Of a stretch of 64,000 nt of DNA, positions 11,253 through 20,669 are shown one piece after another. Made by a program: the position numbers and the translations under genes. The notes beneath the pieces were generated by a model. It was not told the origin of the DNA, did not search any database, and saw only the letters and a program-made list of their open reading frames with translations. The stretch lies in contig BCIJ01000014.1 of NCBI GenBank assembly GCA_001599935.1, positions 329,116 to 393,115 on the forward strand. Reading direction: 5' to 3'. Position 1 is the first letter of the stretch. Each line of letters begins with the position of its first letter. The DNA comes from Holtermannia corniformis (Eukaryota > Basidiomycota > Tremellomycetes > Holtermanniales).

Positions 11253-14112
11253 ATGATACAAGAAGCCAGGGTGGACGCTCCTACCAGCCAGGGTAGTAGC
11301 TTGGCTGTGCGTGACAGCTGGCCAAGCTCCAGGATGCCGAGCGAGGACAGTGTCGAGCTGCTCGATGACGATCATGAGCTTGACGGCGACCACCGGGATG
11401 ACTTTGTGGAGCATGAGGTGAGTCGAGCAGCGGCAGTCATGGTAAACACCGTTTAACCTTGTTGCTACAGGTGGACGACCTCGAACAGCACCTCGACAAT
11501 GACCGTCACAGTCAAAATTATGGCTCGCTTCCCTCCTCGTCATCGCTACCTTCACTCTCCTTCTCTCGGTCCCTGCCCTCCACGAGCGACTCGATCTACT
11601 CGATCGAAACCGTCCAGGCTCTCCGACCACCGTCTATCCGAAACCCGTCCCTCAAAGCTCTACATCCTTCGCTTCATACTTCGGCGTCCGAGCTCTTTCC
11701 CATCTCGCGCACTCACGGTCGTGGGTCATACAGCGATGTCAAGAGCCCACCTATGACTCGTCAGACGACTTATAGCTCCCTACCAGGCTCTCCAACAGAA
11801 GAGCTTGATGACATCTTCTTCGAGGCTCGTGCGGGTCTCGCATTGCGGGACTTTGGACGATTAGCGGATACCAAGCTTAGAGCCGAGAGCGTCGACGAGG
11901 TGGATGACGCCGTGCCGAGACCCGAGGACGATGCGCTCTGGGACAGAAAGGTCCTACTGCACAGCCGTAGTCCGCCAACGAGGGATAAAGAGACCGTGCC
12001 GAATGACGAGGGTGGTAGCCGGATGACCATTTGGGACTTGCTCAAAGAAGAGGTCACGGCTGACGATTGGGAGGGCTGGGGCGTCGAAAGCAAATGGTAT
12101 GTTGCGCACGACCTTTGATCTGACAGCTGACTTGCCGTGTACAGGGAGCGGATAGCGAATTTCCTGGCCGTGCCTCTTGCTGTGGAAAAGGTATCCTGTC
12201 GCATTCACTCATCCGTGGTGGCGCTGATGTTGTTAGATCACGCTCTTTGGCGCCCTGCTGTGCCTAGACGGCTTCTTGTACAACTTTACTATTCTTCCCA
12301 TTCGCGCCTCGTTTGCCCTGTATCGTTTAGTACGATCTGCCGTTCAAGATCGCCGGATATCGTCAGCGTGTTCCCGTCCACGCGGTCCACAGCTGACGAT
12401 CATGTAGTATACCACCATCACACTTGCAAGCTATCTTGCGTCTCGCGCTTGTGGTCATCCCGACATTCATCCTACTCATGACTACGGATGCGTCCAAGAT
12501 GTATCACAAAGTCAGGGGACAGGACACGATCAAGCTCTATGTCATCTTCAACGCTCTCGAGGTACGATCCATTCCATCGAGTCGTCCGGGAAACGCTGAC
12601 GACCAGATTGCCGATCGACTGTGCGGCGCCTTTGGACAGGACCTTTTGGACACCTTGTTTGCTAAGGAGACCCTGAACCCATCGTACAAGATGCAAGGGA
12701 AGGGACGGCGACGACAGCGCGCGCGACCAGTCTTCTTCTTCATGCTGACCTTGTGCTATGTTTGCAAGTGACCGAGACTGGACCAGCGATAAGCTGACTG
12801 ACGCCTCTCAGTGGCTCACTCACTCGTCTTCTTTTACCTGCTTGTATCGCTCAATGTCGCGATCAACTCGTACGACAACGCCCTGCTGTCGCTGCTCGTC
12901 AGCAACCAGTTTGTTGAGATCAAGGGCTGTAAGTCTATAGTTTGTCAATGACTCGGTGCTGATCATCGTCTAGCTGTATTCAAAAAGTTTGAAAAGGAGA
13001 ACCTATTCCAGATCATGTGTGCCGGTATGTCATTCTCGCTTGACGACGTGACCCCCCGCTCACGAACGATGAAAGACATTGTTGAGCGCTTCCAGCTTGG
13101 TCTCATGCTGTCTGTCATTGCGATCCGCAACATCATTGAAATGGCCGGGTCGGATTTCGCATTCTTGCCAAAGAACTTTGTGCGGGGCAAAAGTCTCGTC
13201 GAGGCCATCTTGTCGGTACGTACTATCCGTGTCTCGTCACCGCGGTACCTAACGATGCATCTAGCCTGTCGTGGTCGTTCTTGTATCTGAGACTTTGGTC
13301 GATTGGCTCAAACATGCGTTCATCACCAAGTTCAACCATGTGCGAGCGTCGGTGTACGATCGGTTCACGGACGTTTTGTGCAAGGATGTTGTCCAGGCGG
13401 GTGGAGGCCGGCGCAAGGTTGGTTGCTTCAACGTCGTCCGCGCAAGGGCTGACGCGAGCAGCACCCGGTCTTCCTCGATCAGTCGCCCCTTGTCTCTCGA
13501 CGCCTTGGCTTCGCGTCCATCCCGCTCGCTTGCCTTGTGATCCGAGTGGGGGTACAAGCTGTCGGTATGCTGACAGATGAGGCGCACCGACGTGGCGAGG
13601 TCGATCACTCGAGCGCTCAGAGCCGCAGCTGGAGTTGGGCTCTGCTGCGCTTCGTAGGCTGGGGTGGTGTTACCTTGGGTGCCTGGGCCTGGTGAGTCAT
13701 CTGCAGGCAAGCCCGTACAGCGCTGACCGCTCGCTAGCCTGGTGGCACTCAAGACCTTGCTCGGCTTGACCTTGCTATCCTTTGCAACCTTGCGTCAAGC
13801 CGGAATGGCCGAGCGCGAGGCCGCCGATAGCGTCAATGACTTTGGTCGCAGTGGTGTCGGAGACAGCGCCGCCGATGTCGTCAGTAGTCGATCTCTCTGT
13901 CTCCTGGCGCTGATGAGGCACAGGCCTACGCCAAGGAGACATCACGCACGCTGTCGACCAAAGGTGATGACCTGCCGCCCTACAGATCACCGTTTGTAGT
14001 GCCGGCCGGGACGACGCCAGTGCCGATTCACGAGCCCAAGCCCAAGAGCAAGGGCAAGAAGTGGCAGTTGGAAGAGGTCGAGAGGTGGACCATGGTCAAG
14101 CGGATCTGGTGA
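11253..14112 (+). CDS. TAPT1: TAPT1/Emp65-family multi-pass membrane protein
   Basis: Member of the eukaryotic membrane protein family that includes animal TAPT1 and yeast Emp65, an ER membrane protein linked to folding quality control with SUN-domain Slp1. The first ~220 residues are a Ser-rich, disordered region. The conserved core follows in many small exons: LKEEVTADDWEGWGVESKW, a hydrophobic segment from about 12236, MTTDASKMYHKVRGQDTIK, then YVIFNALEIADRLCGAFGQD and LLDTLFAKETLN, the family hallmark. More membrane segments come next (VFFYLLVSLNVAINSYDNA, FVEIKGSVFKKFEKENLFQ, DIVERFQLGLMLSVIAIRN and VVVVLVSETLVDWLKHAF). The C terminus is basic and ends KKWQLEEVERWTMVKRIW. ATG 11253 is preferred; an in-frame ATG at 11214 would add 13 residues and would leave under 90 bp after ALA1. 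Confidence 0.88.
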
Positions 14113-14229
14113 TGGCGATGACATGTTGTAGCAACACCATCCATACTCGATGCTACAGAGGATGGTTCGCCCGAGATCTACATAGCTGAGCTGCTTGGTG
14201 GAGAGCAGGAGAGCAGGTCCGGTGGCGTG

Positions 14230-14239
14230 ATCACGTGAT
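14230..14239. promoter_or_regulatory. ATCACGTGAT palindrome upstream of VTA1
   Basis: A perfect 10-bp palindrome around CACGTG lies in the 478-bp intergenic region between the TAPT1-family gene (ends 14112) and VTA1 (starts 14591). TCACGTGA is the preferred Cbf1/Tye7-type bHLH site in yeasts. Nothing else is recognised in this intergenic stretch. Confidence 0.5.
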
Positions 14240-14590
14240 GTGTGCGATGACCACGTTGGCAGTGATGATAGCGACAAGCACCATAGCAAACATTGACTGA
14301 ACAACTTGGCCTTGCTCTAGCAGATCCAACGCACCCAGCGAGCTCAATCAAGACGATCCCTCGCCACACCATACCCTCCGTTGGCGGCTCGGTTAGATCA
14401 CCAACCTCCCTTTTGTTCGCCGCAACCTCCATCGCTCCTCGCCGAGTTGTAAGGAAATCCCCGACGTCGCCATTGGCCGGTCCGTAAGCGGAAGCGGGTG
14501 TAGTCAGATCAAGAGGGGACTGTCGTCCTTCGAGTCGCCGAATCACCGATTGCGGCAAACCTGGAACGATAGCAAGTTATTCGCGCAGAC

Positions 14591-16197
14591 ATGGACGACA
14601 TTGTCATTCCGGTGGACTCGGTACCACCAGAACTCAAGGCGTGCGAGCAGACTTTACGGCGAGCGAAGGAGCTCAAGAACTCGGAGCCAGTCATTACGTA
14701 TTGGTGTGCGTGCGGCGCCGGTTGAAGTTTACAGTGGAGCTCACACTAAGCAGGCTGCTTCTCCGCAGCACAGGCAGCATTAAAGCTTCCGAACCGGAGT
14801 CGGGATGGCACCGCGTTCTTGATGCGCCTTCTTGACGTGCTCGAGGAGGTGCGTGGATCGCTTGCAAGACCCCGCGTGGCTGACGACCCTCGTTTCACCA
14901 GATGAAAGTCCAGCTCAGCAGCAATGAGGCTGTCACGAGCGAAGCTGCAGGCTCTGCATTCGTAGAGAATTTCGCACTTCGTGTCTTTCTCACGGCAGAC
15001 AATGCAGACCGTGCAGGCGACGTGGGCAAGTGAGTGATCTGCATGCGTATCAGTGCCCTGCTCGGCCAGGCTGATCACTTGGGGCGGTGCAGGAACACGG
15101 TCCGCAAGTTTGTCGTTGCAGGCCAGTTTATCGAGGTTCTAAAATGCTTTGAAAGCGGGTTGAGTGAAGACGTGGGTTTGCTCTGACGGCGGGCGCAAGA
15201 CTGATGTTGAGATCACAGATGGAGCAGAAGCTGCAGTATGCCCGCTGGAAGGCGGCGGATCTTGCCAAGGCCTTGAGAGAGGGGCGAGTGGCGAGGTCTG
15301 GACCTCGTCAGTAGTGTGGTCGCCGTTGCACTAGTACTGACTTTCTTAGCGCAACCGCCAACCCCGTCGCCAACACTATCCCCCTTTCCCGCTCAACCTA
15401 CCGACGAACCACAAGTCTCGCCGGGATCCAGTTCTCGCCATCTCAGATCGCCTCCCGTGCAGCCCGCCAAGCACGTTCATAATGTATCACCGAATCGGCC
15501 GCCGAGCCTCGACCTGCCAGGACCGGTCCATTCGCCACCTCAACCTGCGCGTCAGGAGAGCGACCGTAGTGGTCACTGGAGTACCGTTGCGACTCCTGGA
15601 CTGCCTGACGAGCCTTCCGCATTCAAACTTGACTCAAGGGTGAGTCCGGCCGGCAAGCCGGATGGGCTGTTCCCCTCGCCACCATCTGCTTCGCCTCCGC
15701 AGCGTGCCATGGACGAAGTCAATGGTACAGAGAAGAAGAATGTCAGGTTCGCTGGGCCGGATGGTGCACCGCTCTCGCCAGCGGCGACTGTACTTTCCCT
15801 CGATTCGTACACTGCCCCCTCTGCGCCCCCTCCATCCGAGTTCTCAGGCCCTTCCCCATCCGGGCGTCCACCCCCTTCAGCTCCACCACGAGCGTCCCCG
15901 ATCACACCTTACAACAGCTTAGCCGACGTCCCGCCACCACCGCCACCGTCACTCGCCTCCTACCCAACTCGACCACCTCCACCACCATCATCCATCCCTA
16001 CTTCGAATAACCTCGGCCTCACGTCCCCGCCGCCACCTCCACCCACACCGCACTCGGAACCAGCGCTCGTCGTGCCAACACGCAAGCAGATTGAGCAGAC
16101 GCAGAAACATGCGCGCTGGGCCATCTCTGCCTTGGAGTTTGAGGATGTCGAGACGGCCAGGTCGGAGCTGAGAAAGGCGTTGGCGCTGCTAGGTTGA
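14591..16197 (+). CDS. VTA1: Vta1/LIP5, Vps4 activator in the ESCRT pathway
   Basis: Vta1 stimulates the AAA ATPase Vps4 and helps recycle ESCRT-III at multivesicular endosomes. The N-terminal tandem MIT-like region is clear across short exons: VPPELKACEQTLRRAKELKN, SEPVITYW, then AALKLPNRSRDGTAFLMRLL, FVENFALRVFLTADNADRAG, KNTVRKFVVAGQFIEVLKCF and MEQKLQYARWKAADLAKALR. A long proline/serine-rich linker follows (about 15340-16060), with several PPPPP runs and an SPPPPPPPTPHSEPA segment. The C-terminal Vps4-binding helices are conserved: TRKQIEQTQKHARWAISALE, FEDVETARSELRKALALLG, ending at TGA 16197. The usual fungal Vta1 order (helical N domain, linker, short C-terminal helices) is complete. 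An intron lies directly after the VITYW motif. Confidence 0.95.
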
Positions 16198-17257
16198 CGG
16201 GAGGTTTTCATGTTAGGTTGTCATTAGCGTTGACTGGCGTAATGTAATGGTTGTTGCATGTGTTAAGGCGCCTGCGAGTCCGCGACGGACGCGTAGCATG
16301 AAACGGAGGCTCTTCGTTCATAGGTCGTCTAGTCAGCTGCAAAGCGCAGCCTGCCTCGGATTGTCTGATGTAATTCTCGAGAGCAACATCTGCGTTACAA
16401 ACAGGCGATGACCGTGGAGTACGCCCGTCTAATGTGTGAATGCGCTGAGTCCGATGATCTGTTTCACCGGCAAGCGCTTACTGTATGGTCATTTGCCGAG
16501 AACGTCCAGCACTTCAAGTACATAAGAGGTTGAAATGCTCGGGACGTTGTATTTGTCGTATGTGGCCGCTGCTCAACTACTAAGCGTCATATGCAGCAGC
16601 TCCTAGCTTGGCCAGCCTTTGCTCCTGCTCGCACCTCTTGGTGCGGGCTCGGTCTAACGGCTTGAAACCCCAAGTCAGCGCTCTTATTGCTCTCTGGTTC
16701 GTACTTCCATGTCCACTGACCGGACACCTCGTAGCTGCGGTCGAGCTCTGTAATCTCCGAGATTGGGAGAGCCTGTCAATCGACGCTTCATAGGTTTGAC
16801 TTCATCGTGAGCTGCATCCTCGCCAAACTGTCAGTCAAGCGAGCAAGCTACAAAGGCTATCCAAGGGTCAAGTCGCGGTGCGCACACCCTTTGAGCCTTG
16901 TTTCATAACGAAAACAAGTGTACCGTCGTCACCGAGAGCAAAAAGGACGGCAGCTGGGACGTTGACCACTCCGTACTTGGAGCTGCCCATGCCGGCCAAC
17001 ACCTCACTGTAGTAACGAGGGTGACAAGGGGCCATCGTCGTGCTGACTCCATACGTGACGTCGCAGGATGCTTGCAGCAGAGCGAGCGTCGTTCGACATG
17101 AAGATATGCATGAAGCAGTGGTAACCCTTCAGTACAACCTCGCGTGAAAGGTGCTCTTCCTACACCCAAGATCCCTCAAGGCGCTCCAACTGTTGGAATA
17201 CGCCACTCAGCCAGCCACCTCTTCGGCAAGCCGGCATGACGCCGCATCTGGCGAACA
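16198..17257. other. Gene-free stretch downstream of VTA1
   Basis: About 1.06 kb with no supportable gene. Only short frames occur (16608-16793 +, 16898-17101 +, 16903-17169 -); none has a recognisable domain. VTA1 3' sequence occupies the left end, and the hairpin cluster begins at the right end. No RNA gene was recognised. Confidence 0.5.
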
Positions 17258-17373
17258 CTACATCCGGCGCGGATGTAGCCAAGACAAGTCTGGCGCGCAG
17301 AGGATGTAGGCAAGGCGCCGAGGATGCGACGCATCCGGCGAGGATGCAGATGATACTGCATCCGGCGAGACAG
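17258..17373. repeat. Cluster of short GGCG-loop hairpins
   Basis: CTACATCC-GGCGC-GGATGTAG at 17258-17278 is a perfect 8-bp stem with a 5-base loop. GCATCC-GGCGA-GGATGC at 17331-17347 is a second unit of the same design (6-bp stem, 5-base loop). A half-unit TGCATCCGGCGAG occurs at about 17357-17370, and GGATGTAGG and GGATGCG fragments lie between. The shared ATCCGGCG core and paired stems suggest small palindromic repeats that spread locally. They overlap the 3' end of a small reading frame. Confidence 0.75.
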
Positions 17374-17800
17374 TCAGGATGGCGTGCGAGCCGTAGGCGA
17401 AGCCTACAAAGTAGAGCCGTAGCGAGCGAGATGCATCACGGTTCTCCCCATCATCCAACACCAACGCCATGATCCGGCCCTCTCCGACGTCAACGGCAAG
17501 GCCAGCGTCATATGCTGTGTCCATCTTCGCAAGTAGAGCCTCTTTGCGCTGTTCAGCGTCTTTCGCTTCGTCGATGGAACTCTGTGGCACGGCTTCAGAA
17601 GCAGTTGCTGATCCGAATCTGTCTTGCCACTCGCGGTGCAGGGTTTCATAGGTTCTGCGGCGTGTATCGAAGGTTTTGACCTGTTGTACGGTTGCTGTGG
17701 TACCAGGGGCTGAAAGAGTCTCGAAAGATGACTCGGCAAACTTTATGGTCCTTGTCAGGCTTGCGCTGAGCTGTTCCGCAGTCAACTGGGGTAAAGCCAT
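17258..17800 (-). CDS. Small hypothetical protein, possible paralogue of the gene at 18265
   Basis: A 180-residue single-exon frame from ATG 17800 to TAG 17258. The function is not recognised. The first ~110 residues look like a helical, soluble protein: TAEQLSASLTRTIKFAESSF, FDTRRRTYETLHREWQDRF, SSIDEAKDAEQRKEALLAKM and AGLAVDVGEGRIMAL. The gene at 18265 has the same order (YNTLMSQYEFRAKF, then AIDNVTQAEELR, then LGGKISIGGKEM), suggesting distant tandem duplication. After about residue 115 the translation becomes repetitive (SSASSPDASHPRR type) because it runs through short DNA hairpins, and the stop codon itself lies inside the last hairpin. The C terminus is therefore suspect: the gene may originally have ended sooner, and repeat insertion may have extended it. 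Confidence 0.5.
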   Translation of the reverse strand: MALPQLTAEQLSASLTRTIKFAESSFETLSAPGTTATVQQVKTFDTRRRTYETLHREWQDRFGSATASEAVPQSSIDEAKDAEQRKEALLAKMDTAYDAGLAVDVGEGRIMALVLDDGENRDASRSLRLYFVGFAYGSHAILTVSPDAVSSASSPDASHPRRLAYILCAPDLSWLHPRRM

Positions 17801-18264
17801 GATTGCCGTCTGCGCGCACTTGTGGCAAGCAAGATCACTGTATTTTGTACTGTTAGAGGAGATGTCTTATCAACCCAGCAGCGGGCGATAGATGAAAGGA
17901 GGCAAGGCGGTTTGCATACGGGTATCAATCACAAAGCAAGGATCGATAAGCCTTAACGAGCAACATGATACCTGTAAGCCGCCAACGGCAATGTGGATTC
18001 CTTTACGTCGGTTGCATGGCCCGATCGCGTCCATTGATCTGTGATCTGCGAATCATAATCACGTCCCACCACTATTACTACGCACCCTTACCAAGCTCTT
18101 CACGTTGCCAAACGAAACTGCTCCTTTGACCGATGTAGATTCTCAGGTCGTCCTCTCTGTACAGTGCTTGGATATTCGAGAAGACACCATGATCATCCAT
18201 AGTTACGCATGTGAGGATAAGTACCGAGCCGTGGCCCAGTCCACCTTGTCTGGTCCGAACCCGC
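17801..18264. other. Intergenic region between two small minus-strand genes
   Basis: About 460 bases with no supportable coding region. It should contain the promoter of the gene starting at 17800 and the 3' end of the gene ending at 18265. No motif or repeat stood out. Confidence 0.45.
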
Positions 18265-18603
18265 TCAGGCGGCACTCAGCTCGGCAAAAGTCATCTCCTT
18301 GCCTCCGATCGAGATTTTGCCACCCAAAGTCGCAAAGCGCTCACACCGACTCCAAGTTTGCGTACGCAGTTCCTCTGCCTGCGTGACATTGTCGATTGCC
18401 ACCTCGTCCGCATCGAATTTGGCTCGGAATTCGTACTGGCTCATGAGAGTGTTGTACTCTTCTGCTTGATTGCCGAGCGTGATGAGTGTGTCGTTTGGTA
18501 TAGCGGAGCCGGATGAAGTGGCGGAGACGACGGTATCCTGCATTTTTGTCACTAGAGCTAGCAACTGCTTGCTCAGGTCCAGGGGACTGCTTGTCGCGGA
18601 CAT
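18265..18603 (-). CDS. Small hypothetical protein (112 residues)
   Basis: A single-exon frame from ATG 18603 (MSATSSPLDLSKQLLALVTK) to TGA 18265 (ending KEMTFAELSAA). An upstream in-frame ATG at 18633 would add ten residues. No known domain is recognised. The sequence is soluble and mostly helical, with a glycine-rich strand-like segment LGGKISIGGKEM near the end. That segment and the preceding AIDNVTQAEELR correspond in position to parts of the gene at 17258-17800, so the two may be diverged tandem copies. Coding potential is inferred from codon-like composition and this similarity; there is no further support. Confidence 0.5.
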   Translation of the reverse strand: MSATSSPLDLSKQLLALVTKMQDTVVSATSSGSAIPNDTLITLGNQAEEYNTLMSQYEFRAKFDADEVAIDNVTQAEELRTQTWSRCERFATLGGKISIGGKEMTFAELSAA

Positions 18604-18836
18604 GATGGAATCCGTGTTGAGACGTTGCAGCAAACCGTTATAAACCTAATGTTTACTTCTGGTCTACTTAAGTGTCGTGTGCTCCTTTATGATCGCATCG
18701 GCTGCTTGATGTACGTCATGAAAAGATTGTGTCCATTGTCTCTGGCTGCCAGTCTCTCAGTCCGCCGGGTCGCGGTACAATACAAGCCTCATGCATATCG
18801 ACACGAATACAACGGAGCGTTAATCACCACATGACA

Positions 18837-20574
18837 CTACGTTTTCCAATACCAGATTGGCCCACAAGGCGAGTCCGGCACCTTGTCCACATCCATCCAA
18901 TTCCCAAAAATGCCTCGCTGACTGCCCAGGCCGCCAATTTGCACACCTTCGAGCTGCCACCGGTCCGCGCCCCCATAACGCACCACAAACGTCCACCTGA
19001 CTTCTGGCGGGTCGTCGGTCGTGAGCCTGACACAGCCGCGGATGAAGGATGCAGGGGTCGCTTGCTGCTCTGCAATGATTTCGTCTAGATGCAGGGCGTC
19101 GTCGTCGAGCGCTAGTTCGGCTTGGATCTCGGCGCGTGTGCGCGTCACGCCGTGGAAGTAGAGTGTGGGCAGGAGCGGGGAGGTCGGGAGAGAGGTTGGA
19201 ATTTGTGGGAGGCTACCAATCAAGGTCTGAGGTGTGTTGGTGCACACCTTGAATCGAATCTTCATCAGGTCTCCGACGGCTTCGGTATAGTTGACAAGGT
19301 CGACGGCCGGTCGGTTCCGAAGTTGTGGAAGCAGGCCGGGGTGGTTCAGCGACACCCAGTCGGTGTAGCTGCAATCATCAGCTTTGCCGACACAAGACCT
19401 GGACATACTCCAAGAACGCATACGAGCCGCGCCAGACACCCTCGACGTCTGCCCAATCCCAGACCTCGCCTGGCGCAAGGTCGGCTGGCGGCTTGAGCTT
19501 TGATAGATCATGGCCGCGAACGGCCTCGATTCCGCCAATGAGCGGTTTTGCAGACGCTTGCCATCCCGCGTCGGGCTCCATGAGCGCGTCTCTTGCGTTC
19601 GCCACTGCAGCGGTCAGTACGCTTCTGAACGCAGACGCAGCACGCGCACTCATGACGCTCCCCAAGGCATCGACCATGCCCCAATCGACCGAGCCGTCAG
19701 GCTGGAACGGCCCATAGCCCGTCTCTCCAGAGTAGTGTTCCGTCGTGTAGACTATCCTTCTCTGTTCCGCGCGCAGCAGCTTGGCAGAGTGCGTGACCGA
19801 GGGACTTTGGGAAGGGCTCAGGACATGCAGCTTTGAGAGGAGTGGAGGGACTGGGTGGTGGATTGGCATCCGGAGGGAGCTGTTGCTGTTGGCCAGTGAT
19901 CGAAGATGCGGCCGCTCAGTCTGGGTATGTAGGCGATGGTAGAGGAACTGGAAAGCCGGGGTGGTGAGGTAGACGGTGAGGAGGTTGGTGTTGATCGAGT
20001 CTGCGGCCCGTCTTGGTTCCTCGTCCGTTTCATCGTCGGTTTGGGACCGTTCTGGCCTGTCAAGCCCAGGGATATCCAGGTAGGTCGCATGCAGCGTTGT
20101 GCAGATCAGGTCAACATGGTCAATCTGCGTCGTGTCGTCCACCCCATCAGTTGTAGCACCACCAGCTCGCGTATGACACGCACCAACTCATCCCACCGCT
20201 CCTCTGGCCATTCACTCAGCATCCTCTCCACCAAGGCTCGGTTCTGCACGAGCTCCTTCCAGTCTACCTCACCTCCACGTCCGAGCCGAGGATCATCATA
20301 GCGCGATAGCAGTAGATCGCGCCAGAGCGTTTGATCATCATTCTGTGCTTGGGTCAGCCAGACCCGTCTGCATCGAGGCCATAGGATCACTTTGTAGATG
20401 AACGATCGGAGCTCTTGACATGTCTGTGCTACGTGTGCGATCGCGGCGAGCTCGTCACACGATGTGAGGATGCGGTGGATGATCTGGCTGGGTGTGAGTA
20501 CTATGCTATGCAGCTCGCGGACACACTTCGAGTGGTGAGTCGAGCAGGATCGAGGGCTGCGATCGTGCCAACAT
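18837..20574 (-). CDS. F-box protein, SCF ubiquitin ligase substrate adaptor candidate
   Basis: Read from ATG 20574 to TAG 18837 in about five exons. Exon 1 (MLARSQPSILLDSPLE) joins SPLE to IIHRILTSCDELAAI, giving the F-box core LPLE-xIIxRIL, followed by HVAQTCQELRSFIYK and WPRCRRVWL. F-box proteins link substrates to Skp1-Cullin ligases. The rest resembles a fungal F-box family with a conserved C-terminal region: LRAEQRRIVYTTEHYSGETG, then APGEVWDWADVEGVWRGSYA, DWVSLNHPGLLP, and a beta-rich end (ASFIRGCVRLTTDDPPEVRW, FVVRYGGADRWQLEGVQIGG, GIFGNWMDVDKVPDSPCGPI). The substrate is unknown. It starts only 96 bp downstream of the oxysterol-binding gene on the same strand. Exon borders are approximate. 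Confidence 0.78.
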
Positions 20575-20669
20575 GGCTGCCGAGTGCGAGACGTTGCAGA
20601 TGGTGGTTGGTGTTAGTGGACAGAAATGGCCGATGGCCGAGCGGCAACCCAGATGTCGCATCGGTTCAG

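Noticed and set aside
10542..11630. A 362-codon minus-strand frame across the 3' end of ALA1 and the next gene
   Set aside because: It runs antisense to confirmed ALA1 exons and across an intergenic region, with no domain or splice support; codon bias of ALA1 explains the open frame.
1559..18603. The idea that all four small ORFs (1559, 2773, 17258, 18265) belong to one family
   Set aside because: Within-pair similarity is visible, but between pairs only scattered residues match and exon structure differs, so they are described as two separate pairs.
20610..20645. ATGGCCGAGCGGC, resembling the D-arm of a Leu/Ser tRNA
   Set aside because: It lies in the 96-bp gap between two minus-strand genes. 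No matching acceptor stem, anticodon arm or T-arm (GGTTCGAATCC-type) follows, so it is only a local match.
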